Shown: positions 17,523-26,287 of the stretch, in pieces
Position numbering within the stretch: position 1 is the first letter of the stretch
How the letters are laid out: each line of letters opens with the position of its first letter
Assembly: GCA_964651045.1 (NCBI GenBank)
Contig: CAZYVD010000005.1
Location: 20,517 to 84,516, forward strand
Source: CAZYVD01 sp964651045
Lineage (GTDB): Bacteria; Zhuqueibacterota; QNDG01; DSAB01
DNA: 64,000 bases
Direction of reading: 5' to 3'
The notes under the pieces: generated by a model
Databases searched by the model: none
What the model saw: the letters and a program-made list of their open reading frames with translations, nothing else
Told to the model about the DNA's origin: nothing
Program-made: the position numbers and the translations under genes

Positions 17523-18169
17523 TCAGGCTCACTAATGTATGGTACTGGGCCGGAAACAATCAGATTCTAGCTGATATAAATCTTCATGTTGATGCCGGTG
17601 ATTTCGTTTGTATAATCGGTCCGAGTGGCGCAGGTAAGACATCTCTTCTGAGTTTGATTCATATGGAGAATTTTCCAACACGGGGAAGGGTTGTTGTTGC
17701 AGATTTTGACTCTGAGACAATACGTGAAAATCAGATTCCACTTTTAAGAAGAAAGGTCAGCTTTATATTTCAAGATTTTAAACTTTTAGAAGACAGAGAT
17801 GTTTTCGAAAATGTTGCATTTGCATTATGGGCGACCGGGGTTAGGAGGAGAAGAATAAAGAAGAGGGTCTTTCAGGTGCTTGCAGAGGTGAGCTTGAGTC
17901 ATAAGAGGTATTCTAAGATTCAGGAACTATCTGGAGGAGAGCAGCAGAGAGTGGCAATAGCAAGGGCTCTTGCTAATGAGCCGTTTGTTCTGCTTGCGGA
18001 TGAACCCACAGGAAATCTGGATTCTGAAACAACAAACGAGATACTGGATCTGTTACTAAAGATAAATAGAAAGGGTACTGCCATAGTAATGGCAACACAT
18101 AAGGAGGAGTTTCAGAAGAAAATACCTGCTAGAGTAGTAATGCTAAGAGAGGGCAGGATCGTAGAATGA
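17519..18169 (+). CDS. ftsE: Cell-division ABC transporter ATP-binding protein FtsE
   Basis: 216 residues from the ATG at 17519, which has GGGAGG just upstream and overlaps the methyltransferase stop; the in-frame TTG at 17504 is less likely. Walker A GPSGAGKTSLL, Q-loop FIFQDFKLL, signature LSGGEQQRVAIARAL, Walker B VLLADEPTGNLD and the H-loop MATHKEE are all intact. FtsE pairs with FtsX at the inner membrane to control periplasmic peptidoglycan hydrolases in division. The ftsX gene follows with an ATGA overlap, confirming the assignment over other small ABC ATPases. Confidence 0.94.
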   Translation: MIRLTNVWYWAGNNQILADINLHVDAGDFVCIIGPSGAGKTSLLSLIHMENFPTRGRVVVADFDSETIRENQIPLLRRKVSFIFQDFKLLEDRDVFENVAFALWATGVRRRRIKKRVFQVLAEVSLSHKRYSKIQELSGGEQQRVAIARALANEPFVLLADEPTGNLDSETTNEILDLLLKINRKGTAIVMATHKEEFQKKIPARVVMLREGRIVE

Positions 18170-19029
18170 GCCTGAACATATTATATTCTTTTGGTGAAGG
18201 AGTCAGGGCTCTGAAGAGAGCAAGGCTTGCAACTGCAATTACAATCTCGATAATTGTTGTTACCCTGACAATTCTCGATCTTTTTCTGATCGTAGGATTA
18301 AATATCCGTGAAATCATTGATTTAAAGATGAATCTCGGAGTCTTTTTTGATACAACTATAACCCATGATGAGATTGAAAATATAAGAAAGAAAATATCAG
18401 ATTTTAATGGTGTTGAAAAGGTTGTATTTATCTCAAAGGAAGAAGCACTCAGGAGGTTCATGAAGGATATTGGAGAAGATCTTGGTATAGATCCGGTTTC
18501 AATTTTGGGTAGTAATCCTCTGCCAAAACATTTCGTAGTTGTTCTTAATACAAAAGAGATCGGTTATGGAAAGACTGAAGCCCTTGTCAAGAAGATTAGA
18601 TCTCTTAAAGGTGTTGAAGATGTTGTCTATCATAACAGGGTCTTTGAGGCAGTAGATAAATATGGGAAAGATTTTTTAATCGGATATGCTGCTACATTTA
18701 TTGTAGTGTTGTTAATAGTGATCTTTTTAATTGCAAACACACTTCGCTTAACAATCATATCTCAGAGGAGAAATATCCAGATCATGAAGCTTGTAGGAGC
18801 AACTCGATCGTTTATAAGGAGGCCATATTTAATACAGGGAATGATTCAGGGAGTTGTTGGTGGTATGATAGCATCCATTCTTGGATTTGGGATGGTTAAA
18901 TTGTTTCAAAAAGTATTTCCATATTCAATAAATATTCATATTATAGCAGTATTTTTACCCATTGCGGTAGGGTTTATTTTTGGGATGTTGGGAAGCCAGA
19001 TTGGTATTAAGAGGTTCTTAAACAGGTAG
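18166..19029 (+). CDS. ftsX: Cell-division membrane protein FtsX
   Basis: 287 residues with four membrane spans (near residues 20-43, 165-190, 220-245 and 255-280) and a periplasmic loop of about 115 residues between the first two, containing VEKVVFISKEEALRRF and the typical NPLPKHFVV. The cytoplasmic coupling part has LRLTIISQRRNIQIMKLVGATRSFIRRP, cited here as IQIMKLVGATRSFIRRP. It transmits FtsE ATPase activity to extracytoplasmic cell-wall hydrolases. It is translationally coupled to ftsE by an ATGA overlap. Confidence 0.94.
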   Translation: MSLNILYSFGEGVRALKRARLATAITISIIVVTLTILDLFLIVGLNIREIIDLKMNLGVFFDTTITHDEIENIRKKISDFNGVEKVVFISKEEALRRFMKDIGEDLGIDPVSILGSNPLPKHFVVVLNTKEIGYGKTEALVKKIRSLKGVEDVVYHNRVFEAVDKYGKDFLIGYAATFIVVLLIVIFLIANTLRLTIISQRRNIQIMKLVGATRSFIRRPYLIQGMIQGVVGGMIASILGFGMVKLFQKVFPYSINIHIIAVFLPIAVGFIFGMLGSQIGIKRFLNR

Positions 19030-19049
19030 TATACCGCCGTTTTTTTACC

Positions 19050-19078
19050 TTGACACTATATCGAAAAATGATTATCTT
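19050..19078 (+). promoter_or_regulatory. Near-consensus sigma70 promoter for hrcA-grpE-dnaJ
   Basis: TTGACA (19050-19055), 17-base spacer, TATCTT (19073-19078). Predicted start near 19085, shortly before hrcA. I see no CIRCE inverted repeat (TTAGCACTC-N9-GAGTGCTAA) around it, so HrcA control through a canonical site is not supported here. Confidence 0.65.
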
Positions 19079-19119
19079 ATATTTGGTTTTTTTTGGGTTA
19101 TGACAGAATATTTGTACAG

Positions 19120-20133
19120 ATGGAAGAGTTGACTAAAAGACAGAAGAAGATTCTTCGTTATTTAGTAATTAGTTACATTGATTCGACAATTCCTGTTGGA
19201 TCTAAAAACCTTGTCGAAAAGTACTGCCTTGATTGCAGTCCTGCAACAGTGCGCAATGAATTGGCAGATCTGGAGAAAATGGGGTATATTGAGCAGCCTC
19301 ATACATCTGCAGGAAGGATTCCCACAGATAAAGGATACAGATTCTATGTGAATAATCTGCTGAGGCAGCAAAGGATTCCTTCTTATGATCAACTCTTTAT
19401 TAATGAGAGAATGAGAAGGGCAGGTGGTGAGGTAAAAAGGATTCTTGAGGAGGCATCAAGGCTACTGGGAAAAATTTCAAATGAGCTTGGCGTGGTTTTA
19501 ACACCCTGGATGGAATGGGGAATATTTGATCATTTGGAATTGGTCGAATTATCAGAGAAGAAGATATTGGCTGTAATACACATAAGAAGCAGGCTGCCGA
19601 AGACTGTAATACTCGAGCTGGACTCAGATTTTAAAAATAAGGATTTAAGAGCCGCAGAAAGTATTTTGAATGAGAGGTTAACAGGGCTAACGCTTAGAGA
19701 GATAAGAAACTCGATAAAAGACAGGGTTAAAGATGTTGAGATCAACACAAGGACAATTCTTGGTAAGATAACAGAATCATCCGAGAAGCTGTTTAAATTT
19801 TCTGATCCAGAGGTCATAACCGCAGGAACAAAAAACATATTGAATCAGCCGGAGTTTGTTGATAGAGAATTGCTTTTAAAGATCTTTGGATTGATTGATG
19901 ATAAGAAAGATCTTATGCATGTGTTTTTAAAAGACGTGGACGGTACTGAAATAAGAATCGGAAGAGAGAATAATGACTCAAGGCTTGAATCATTTACAGT
20001 GATAGCATCATCTTATAGAAGAGGGAAAGACATTGGTACTTTTGGCATAATTGGCCCGAAGAGAATGCCATATCGAAAGATTTTACCTCTTGTGGAGACA
20101 ATGGCTACAACAATCAGCAGATACTTGAGTTAG
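19120..20133 (+). CDS. hrcA: Heat-inducible transcription repressor HrcA
   Basis: 337 residues from the ATG at 19120, chosen because the family begins with a short lead into LTKRQKKILRYLV; an in-frame TTG at 19093 would add nine residues and neither has a good Shine-Dalgarno. The N-terminal winged helix is clear (SPATVRNELADLEKMGYIEQ, HTSAGRIPTDKGYRFYV), then a GAF-like domain and dimer insert, ending GIIGPKRMPYRKILPLVE. HrcA represses groE/dnaK operons through the CIRCE element. It heads a likely operon with grpE and dnaJ. Confidence 0.93.
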   Translation: MEELTKRQKKILRYLVISYIDSTIPVGSKNLVEKYCLDCSPATVRNELADLEKMGYIEQPHTSAGRIPTDKGYRFYVNNLLRQQRIPSYDQLFINERMRRAGGEVKRILEEASRLLGKISNELGVVLTPWMEWGIFDHLELVELSEKKILAVIHIRSRLPKTVILELDSDFKNKDLRAAESILNERLTGLTLREIRNSIKDRVKDVEINTRTILGKITESSEKLFKFSDPEVITAGTKNILNQPEFVDRELLLKIFGLIDDKKDLMHVFLKDVDGTEIRIGRENNDSRLESFTVIASSYRRGKDIGTFGIIGPKRMPYRKILPLVETMATTISRYLS

Positions 20134-20164
20134 ACAGTAAATTTGGGAGAGTTGTATTAAGGTA

Positions 20165-20707
20165 ATGAGTGGAAGGAAAGGATCTACAAAGGAAGGGGAA
20201 AAATCAGAAAAGAGCACAAAATCGAGGGTTTCTTATAAGGTCAAGGCAGAAGAGTGCCAGAAAAAGTTGAAAAAAGCAAATAAGGAGATAGAGGAGTTAA
20301 AGGAAAGGCTTCTGCGAAGAGTAGCAGAGCTTGATAATTATAGGAAGAGAACAGAGCGTGAGATTGCTAATATAATCCAGAATGCTAATGAAAATCTTAT
20401 AAAGGATATATTACCAGTAGTAGATGATTTAGAGCGTTCTTTGAAAATTTCAAACAGTGGGGAAGACGATGTAGAGTTCCGCAAGGGAGTGGAGTTGATT
20501 TATCAGAAACTGATGTTGATACTCGGAAAATATGGCCTCGAGCCCATGGAGTCTGTTGGAACAGAATTTGATGTGGAAAAACATGACGCTCTTCTTCAAA
20601 TAAGCAAGAAAGGGACCCCTGCAGGAGTCGTTGTTGAGGAACATGAAAAGGGATATCTGCTCAACGGTCGTGTGCTTCGGCATGCAAAGGTTGTGGTTAG
20701 TAAATAG
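20165..20707 (+). CDS. grpE: Nucleotide exchange factor GrpE
   Basis: 180 residues. A basic, low-complexity N-terminus leads into a long coiled coil (residues about 25-95, including RRVAELDNYRKRTEREI) and the C-terminal beta domain with VGTEFDVEKHDALLQ and GYLLNGRVLRHAKVVVSK. GrpE drives ADP release from DnaK. It lies 31 bases after hrcA and 15 before dnaJ; dnaK itself is not in the window. Confidence 0.95.
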   Translation: MSGRKGSTKEGEKSEKSTKSRVSYKVKAEECQKKLKKANKEIEELKERLLRRVAELDNYRKRTEREIANIIQNANENLIKDILPVVDDLERSLKISNSGEDDVEFRKGVELIYQKLMLILGKYGLEPMESVGTEFDVEKHDALLQISKKGTPAGVVVEEHEKGYLLNGRVLRHAKVVVSK

Positions 20708-20722
20708 GGTGGAGTCCTCAGC

Positions 20723-21811
20723 ATGACAAAGCGTGATTATTATGAAATTCTGGGTGTTTCGAGGGAGGCAGGAGAAGAAGAGATAAAGAAGGCATATCGC
20801 AGACTTGCAATGAAGTACCACCCAGATAGAAATCCAGGAGACAAAGAGGCGGAGGAGAAGTTTAAGGAGGCTTCTGAAGCATATGAAGTATTGAGCAATC
20901 CGGATAAGCGTCAGTTATACAACAGATTTGGCCATGAAGGACTCAAGGGCGGGCCAGGAGGTTTTGGAGGCTTTGATTTTGATTTATCCGATGCCCTGAG
21001 AACATTCATGGAGGGGTTTGGCAGCTTTGGAGATTTTTTTGGGACTTCTCATAAAAGGAGGGGACCTAAGAGAGGAAGTGATCTTCAAATAAAATTGTCT
21101 CTCACTCTGAAGGAAGTGGCAACAGGTGTTGAAAAGAAGATCAAGATAAAGAAGAAGATTGTCTGTGATGCGTGTGGAGGAAGTGGTGCAAGGTCGGGTT
21201 CAGATATAAAGACGTGTCCTCTATGTTATGGAACGGGACAGGTTAAACAGGTGAGTAGATCTTTTTTTGGACAGTTTGTAAATATAACAACATGCACCAG
21301 ATGTGGTGGTGAAGGAAAGATTATAGAGTCTCCATGTCCGCAGTGCAATGGAGAGGGGAGGAAGAGGGGAGAGAGCACGATTAAAGTTAAGATACCGGCA
21401 GGTGTTGCATCTGGAAATTATATTACACTGAAGGGTCAGGGTGATGTAGGCCCAAAGGGCGGTCCTCCGGGGGATGTATTCGTACTAATAGAGGAAGACA
21501 GGGATGAGACTTTTGAGAGGCATGGAGACGATATATTGTATACTCTTTATATTAGCATACCGCAGGCGGTCCTTGGGGATGAAGTAGAGATACCAACCCT
21601 GACAGGCAAGGCAAGACTTCATATTGATCCAGGAACACAATCGGGAAAGATACTACGAATGAGGGGGAGGGGAATACCTCATCTGAACAGTTATGGAAAG
21701 GGAGATCAGCTTGTAAAGGTAGTAGTCTGGACACCACAGAAGCTATCAAAAGAGGCAAAAGAACTCTTCAGAAAGTTGAGTAATTTTAATGAGATTAATC
21801 CTAGAAAATGA
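20723..21811 (+). CDS. dnaJ: Co-chaperone DnaJ
   Basis: 362 residues, full length. The J domain (residues 1-70) has AYRRLAMKYHPDRNPGD with the HPD tripeptide; a G/F-rich linker follows (GGPGGFGGFDFD). The cysteine-rich domain carries four CxxCxGxG units: CDACGGSG, CPLCYGTG, CTRCGGEG and CPQCNGEG, binding two zinc ions. C-terminal substrate domains follow. It stimulates the DnaK ATPase and delivers unfolded clients. It is the last gene of the hrcA-grpE-dnaJ set. Confidence 0.96.
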   Translation: MTKRDYYEILGVSREAGEEEIKKAYRRLAMKYHPDRNPGDKEAEEKFKEASEAYEVLSNPDKRQLYNRFGHEGLKGGPGGFGGFDFDLSDALRTFMEGFGSFGDFFGTSHKRRGPKRGSDLQIKLSLTLKEVATGVEKKIKIKKKIVCDACGGSGARSGSDIKTCPLCYGTGQVKQVSRSFFGQFVNITTCTRCGGEGKIIESPCPQCNGEGRKRGESTIKVKIPAGVASGNYITLKGQGDVGPKGGPPGDVFVLIEEDRDETFERHGDDILYTLYISIPQAVLGDEVEIPTLTGKARLHIDPGTQSGKILRMRGRGIPHLNSYGKGDQLVKVVVWTPQKLSKEAKELFRKLSNFNEINPRK

Positions 21812-21819
21812 AATCTTGA

Positions 21820-22194
21820 ATGGAAAAAGTTATGCTGGGATTTACTCGAAGAGAGACAGGAGTACTGATTTTTTTAATTGTTACTTTTATTATAGGATTT
21901 TGTATCTGGGTATATAGGCAGAGATGGGAACCAATACCAGAGATAGTTTATGATAATAAAGGGAGTATAAAAACAGAGAATTTTCATCAAGAGGAGAAAA
22001 TAGTAGTTTCGTTAAACAGAGGATCAAAGGAGGATTTTGAGAGGCTTGAGGGCATTGGCACTGTTGTTGCGGAGAGGATAGTAAGGTACAGGAAAGATCA
22101 TGGTGGTTTTAAAAGAATCGAAGAATTAATGGAGGTTAGAGGAATAGGGAAGAAGAAATTTCAAAAAATTAAACCATATATAATATTGAATTAA
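21820..22194 (+). CDS. Membrane-anchored helix-hairpin-helix protein (ComEA-like)
   Basis: 124 residues: a single N-terminal membrane span (about residues 13-31), a short linker, and a ComEA-type double HhH domain in the C-terminal half (LEGIGTVVAERIVRYRKDHG and MEVRGIGKKKFQKIKPYI). ComEA proteins bind incoming double-stranded DNA in the periplasm during transformation; very similar small HhH proteins occur with type II secretion or pilus genes. It starts nine bases after dnaJ and precedes pilus-like genes, which supports a transformation or pilus role. Confidence 0.87.
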   Translation: MEKVMLGFTRRETGVLIFLIVTFIIGFCIWVYRQRWEPIPEIVYDNKGSIKTENFHQEEKIVVSLNRGSKEDFERLEGIGTVVAERIVRYRKDHGGFKRIEELMEVRGIGKKKFQKIKPYIILN

Positions 22195-22225
22195 TTTTAA
22201 TTAAATCTGCAGAGGAGGAAGGCAA

Positions 22226-24136
22226 ATGGCAGACAAATCTAGAGGTAGTATTTTTTATGAGATCTTGATTGTGATTTTAGTTGTGGCGCTGATAGCAGCA
22301 ATTCTTTATCCATCGAGAGTGTGGAATAGAGAGGAGGAGTTAGAAAAGGCGTGCCATACGAGAATGGAAGCAATCAATACGCTTGAGCAGAGGTTTTTAT
22401 TCATAGACCACGCATATACAGACAGCATCCCAAAGCTGATAGATAAGGTTTTTGCAGATCCAAAGCGTGTGGCAGCCCTAGACACATTTATCAATTGGGA
22501 TGATATTGTTACAACTAAAGAATTGAAGAGTATGATAACAAGAAGTGGATTTGTTGATGATTTAAGAAGCCAGATTATTAATAATCTAAAAAACAGAGAG
22601 CCATTAAATTATCTCTCCAGATGGGATTCGCTCGATTACAAGCTCATAAATATGCTGGATAAGAAATTGGCGGCTGCAGACACAACAGAAGATTTTAAAT
22701 TGATTGATGAAGCTGTCGAATGGGAGAAAATGATTCCAGAAGTAGTATTCTGGTCAATAATAAGCGAAGGCAGTGCTCCCAGGCGCATAGCCCGACAGAC
22801 AGAGGCTCAGATAAGAAGAGGGACTTCAGTCGTAAAGACAAGAGGATGGAAGTATTATAGAGCAGATTTTTACAGGACTCTTTCTGAAATGATAAAAGAA
22901 GCAAGAAGAACAGATGTTTGGAAACCTGCAGATAAGGATAAGTGGGAGAAAGAAGGAAGAGTCGTGTGGGAAGAGAGTATGGATACTCTATCTGCTGCAG
23001 ATAGGGATTCTATTTGGAATTCTATTAAGAAGCAGATATGGGAAGGTGAAAAAGAGCTGCTCTGGAGAGATGCAAAGTACAATTTATGGGAGCAGGAGAA
23101 GGATAAGTGGATTGAAGAAAACAGAGATATGTGGGAGAGGGTAGTTTCGAGGTACTGGAAGAGTTATAGACGTCAGAGATGGTTAAAAGATATGAACAAA
23201 AAATTGAGGCCTCTTCCGAGAGAAAAGAGAAGCACTCAGGAGCAGATTGAGACAGAGGATACCAGTAGCGTAATGGAAGAAGGAAGTGTAGATACTACTG
23301 TTGCAGTGGTTACTGCCGATACTGTAAAACAGCCAGAGAAAAAAGAGGCGGCAATAGATTCTGCATGGGTATTCAGGGAGATCTTCAATGTCAAGAAGGA
23401 TTCACTCTGGCGCACAGTTGAGGATTCAATAAAAGAGCAGGAATATGAGAGGTGGAAGAAAAAGGAAAGAAAAGTGGTGGAAGATCTCATCAGGAATGTA
23501 TGGGAGAGCGATAGGAGAGTTAGCTGGGAGGATGAAACCAGAGATAAATGGTTTGAAGAAAAAGAGTCAGATAGAGAGAGTCTGTGGAGATTGATCAAGA
23601 ATGAACTGTGGAGGACTGCAAAGATCACGCTCTGGGAGGAAGAGCAGAAGAAACTCGCCTCCAAGGGCAAGACTCGGAGGAGAATAGTCAATTGTGTTGA
23701 TTGGGTGGCAATGTTTGGTGAAGAAAGTATAGATAGTTTAGTGGCAGGACTGAATCTTCCTGATGGTAAGAGATTATGGAAGGAGTTTGAAAAGCTGAGC
23801 AAAGAAGGGAAAAAGAACAAACTTTACCGGCTCGGCATACTATCTATTCTGCGTGACAAGATAGCAGAGTCAATCGGAGTGTGTCCATATGCAAATGTGC
23901 CCTATTTAATCAAGGCTATACAGAACAGTTCAGGCAACTATTTTCGTGTAGATTGTCCTATCATAGACACATCGAAGGTTAAGAAGGCAGTCATGATAGA
24001 TCCGGAGACAAAAGATACTGTATATGTTAAGCTAAAACTATCCACGATCGAGAAGTTGTTTGGTGGGGCAAAAATAAAGAAGCATGGTTATATCGATATG
24101 GACGGAAATAAAAGCTGGATCAAAATGGAAAGATAG
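22226..24136 (+). CDS. Prepilin-like protein with octad tryptophan repeats
   Basis: 636 residues; I do not recognise the whole protein. The N-terminus has a prepilin-type signal: RG at 6-7, Glu12 at position +5 after Gly7, and the hydrophobic stretch EILIVILVVALIAAILYP typical of class III pilins, although the residue after the cut would be Ser rather than Phe or Met. Residues 232-319 contain eleven Trp, eight of whose ten gaps are exactly eight residues (the others 16 and 7). A second block at 381-470 repeats the pattern with gaps of 14, 15, 16, 8, 8, 12, 8 and 8. The blocks are highly charged and helical, separated by a Thr/Glu/Val-rich linker. The C-terminal part has two Cys (VCPYANVPYL, FRVDCPIID). 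It precedes PilM- and PilO-like genes, so a pilus or secretion pseudopilin is inferred. Confidence 0.85.
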   Translation: MADKSRGSIFYEILIVILVVALIAAILYPSRVWNREEELEKACHTRMEAINTLEQRFLFIDHAYTDSIPKLIDKVFADPKRVAALDTFINWDDIVTTKELKSMITRSGFVDDLRSQIINNLKNREPLNYLSRWDSLDYKLINMLDKKLAAADTTEDFKLIDEAVEWEKMIPEVVFWSIISEGSAPRRIARQTEAQIRRGTSVVKTRGWKYYRADFYRTLSEMIKEARRTDVWKPADKDKWEKEGRVVWEESMDTLSAADRDSIWNSIKKQIWEGEKELLWRDAKYNLWEQEKDKWIEENRDMWERVVSRYWKSYRRQRWLKDMNKKLRPLPREKRSTQEQIETEDTSSVMEEGSVDTTVAVVTADTVKQPEKKEAAIDSAWVFREIFNVKKDSLWRTVEDSIKEQEYERWKKKERKVVEDLIRNVWESDRRVSWEDETRDKWFEEKESDRESLWRLIKNELWRTAKITLWEEEQKKLASKGKTRRRIVNCVDWVAMFGEESIDSLVAGLNLPDGKRLWKEFEKLSKEGKKNKLYRLGILSILRDKIAESIGVCPYANVPYLIKAIQNSSGNYFRVDCPIIDTSKVKKAVMIDPETKDTVYVKLKLSTIEKLFGGAKIKKHGYIDMDGNKSWIKMER

Positions 24137-24141
24137 AAGAA

Positions 24142-25122
24142 TTGAATTTTCCATCACAAAAATTTGTAAGTATCTCATTTCAGCCCGAATATATAACTTT
24201 AGTAGTGATGGAAGATGGTGTTATTCAGAGCATTGCCACAAAGGAATTAATACAGCCATTCGATCTTGAGACTCTAAAGGCAGAGAGAGATGATTCTGGA
24301 AGCCTTTATGAGATCTTAGAGAGACTTGGCAAAAAGATCAATATTAATAAGGGTTGCGATACAGGGGTTGTTCTCAATTCGGGGATAGTTACAATACGGA
24401 AGATTCCGGTTGCGATAGGGCTTGAGGATGAATTTATAGAAAATCATATGAGGTGGGAGGCAGAACAATCCCTTGTTTCACCATTGGAGGAGTTTGTTGT
24501 AGAGTTTCAGCGTCTACCCTTTCAAACACCGAGTGGCAATCCGACCTATGTAGTGATTGTTGTAAGAAGAGTCGTGATAGATTTCATTCACTCTATGGTT
24601 CACAGGATGGGCTTGAAATTAAGAGAGGTCGACATAGATATTTTTTCATCTATCCGTGTAGTAGTATCAAATTATGATACAAAGCCTGATAGGATTTCTG
24701 CAATAATAGATGTACAGAATAGTTATTTAAACTTTATCTTCATCCGCGACAGGGAATACTTTCTCTCCCATTTTTTTTCCATTGACGAGGAGTCCTCATC
24801 ATCGAATTTGAGTGATGAAGGCAGGGCTGTAGAGATGATATTAAAAGAGTTGCGTCGTCTGATTTTCGGACATAAATTGGGTGAAAGAGTAGATGATTTG
24901 AGCGGTATCTTCTTAACAGGTACAGGCAATGTAAGAAGATTTTATGAATCTTTTTCTTCATCAGTCAATATTCCTGTTGAGATTGTTAATCCATTTAGTA
25001 AAGTAAAGGTTGCTCAATCAGTTTATGAGCTTGAAGAATACAGCCGTTTTCCAGAGAAGATTGTTCCAGCGGTCGGTATGCTTCTGAAATCTAAATACAC
25101 TCCTGTAAAGGGTGGGCAGTGA
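24142..25122 (+). CDS. PilM-like type IV pilus assembly ATPase-fold protein
   Basis: 326 residues from a TTG start five bases after the preceding stop. The pattern is that of the actin-like PilM fold: an opening strand FVSISFQPEYITLVV, VRKIPV-like ITIRKIPV, IENHMRWEAEQ, and GLKLREVDID in the middle. The C-terminal FLTGTGNVRRFYES matches the phosphate-2-like loop, and PAVGMLLKS ends the domain. PilM sits at the cytoplasmic face and binds the PilN tail. Divergent, but its place between a pilin-like gene and a bitopic PilO-like gene supports the call. Confidence 0.75.
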   Translation: MNFPSQKFVSISFQPEYITLVVMEDGVIQSIATKELIQPFDLETLKAERDDSGSLYEILERLGKKININKGCDTGVVLNSGIVTIRKIPVAIGLEDEFIENHMRWEAEQSLVSPLEEFVVEFQRLPFQTPSGNPTYVVIVVRRVVIDFIHSMVHRMGLKLREVDIDIFSSIRVVVSNYDTKPDRISAIIDVQNSYLNFIFIRDREYFLSHFFSIDEESSSSNLSDEGRAVEMILKELRRLIFGHKLGERVDDLSGIFLTGTGNVRRFYESFSSSVNIPVEIVNPFSKVKVAQSVYELEEYSRFPEKIVPAVGMLLKSKYTPVKGGQ

Positions 25123-25161
25123 GGAGGAAGAATTTAACTCCTAACATGGAGGCATAGATCC

Positions 25162-26220
25162 ATGGTTGACATTAATCTTTTCAAGGAAGATGAAGACAAA
25201 GAAAAGGAGAAAAAGGAGGAGGAGGAGTCTGTCCCAAAGGAGGGAGAAGATATAGAAGATGAGCTGGGAGATGATTTTCTGTTTGATGAGGAATCCTCAA
25301 AGTCGGAGTCTCTGGATGATGAACTCTTTGATGAGGAGATACCTGATCTTGAAGAGATTGAGGAGAGAGGGGAGGCAGAAGATTATGATTTTGGTGAGAC
25401 GAAGAAGAAAAAGACCTCTGTTGGAGTATGGATAGCCCTTGCCATTGTTGTAATTGGTACAGGTATATATATGTTTGTTCTGCAGCCAAGGGAACAAAAG
25501 AGCGTTAAGAAGAGTGCTCCAAAAGTAATTAGGCCACCTCTACATGGAGTGGTATCTGCAGGCAAGGAAAGGCCTGATAGTGCTGTCTCTTCGAAAAAAG
25601 TTAAAGAGATAATGAGAAGCAGCAATTCAGGGATACCTGGATCGACACCGATTTTTTCAAATGCATCGATAAGAGTTTTAAAAGATCTTTCAGAAAGCAA
25701 TCAGTTTGGTGCAATCGTGCTCATGAAGGACAGATTCTTTGTTGAGTATGTTTCAGAGACGCCCAATGTATCAAAGTCCATGGGCCACAGGATAAGTACG
25801 CTCCTTAATGCTACCAACAGAAAGGTCTCTCCTGAGGAACGACACAGAACAGGAGGTAAGATTTATTACTGGGGAGTCGTTTCAGGGAAGCTGCCGCAGA
25901 GTCTGGGAACATCTTCTGCAGCCACTCCTCAGAGGTTTGCCTCTGCGGATGATTTTATCAGAGCAGTAAAGACTGTTTTTGTACAGAACGGTCTTCAGGT
26001 CTACGGACTGCAGAAGTTGTATGAGAATTCAGAGAAAAGGGAGAGCTATATCCGTGTTCAGGCCAGAGGAACAAAGGAGAACACATTGAAATTTCTTGGA
26101 AGGTTGAATTCCTTTAGGGGAAATTTTGTATTATCCAAGCTGACAATAGCGCCGGTTTTGATATCAGATTTTCAGGCAAAGAGAGTAAAGGTGGTACTTG
26201 ATTTTATTGTCAATTACTAA
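25162..26220 (+). CDS. Bitopic membrane protein with acidic tail, PilN/PilO-like position
   Basis: 352 residues. The start has GGAGG upstream. An acidic N-terminal cytoplasmic region (about residues 1-85, many Glu/Asp) is followed by a single span (VWIALAIVVIGTGIYMFVL), a Pro/Ser-rich periplasmic linker and a C-terminal alpha/beta region ending SFRGNFVLSKLTIAPV and VKVVLDFIVNY. That last part resembles the ferredoxin-like domain of PilO/GspM. The gene order pilin-like, PilM-like, this gene fits PilN/PilO. The acidic tail is much longer than in known PilN or PilO. No confident family match. Confidence 0.7.
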   Translation: MVDINLFKEDEDKEKEKKEEEESVPKEGEDIEDELGDDFLFDEESSKSESLDDELFDEEIPDLEEIEERGEAEDYDFGETKKKKTSVGVWIALAIVVIGTGIYMFVLQPREQKSVKKSAPKVIRPPLHGVVSAGKERPDSAVSSKKVKEIMRSSNSGIPGSTPIFSNASIRVLKDLSESNQFGAIVLMKDRFFVEYVSETPNVSKSMGHRISTLLNATNRKVSPEERHRTGGKIYYWGVVSGKLPQSLGTSSAATPQRFASADDFIRAVKTVFVQNGLQVYGLQKLYENSEKRESYIRVQARGTKENTLKFLGRLNSFRGNFVLSKLTIAPVLISDFQAKRVKVVLDFIVNY

Positions 26221-26250
26221 AAAGAATGTTTGAAATGTTTTATTAAATAA

Positions 26251-26277
26251 AAAGATCGCCGATTTTCGGCGATTTTT
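26251..26277 (+). terminator. Rho-independent terminator after the pilus-like operon
   Basis: Perfect 8-bp stem ATCGCCGA (26255-26262) / TCGGCGAT (26266-26273), loop TTT, followed by TTTT and preceded by an A-run. It closes the transcript that includes the pilus-like genes. rsmD starts only about 10 bases later. Confidence 0.85.
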
Positions 26278-26287
26278 GGTAGTAGAG

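Noticed and set aside
19030..19048. Terminator for ftsX at a T-run after GGTAGTATACC
   Set aside because: The stem is only four base pairs and is separated from the T-run; it is not a credible hairpin.
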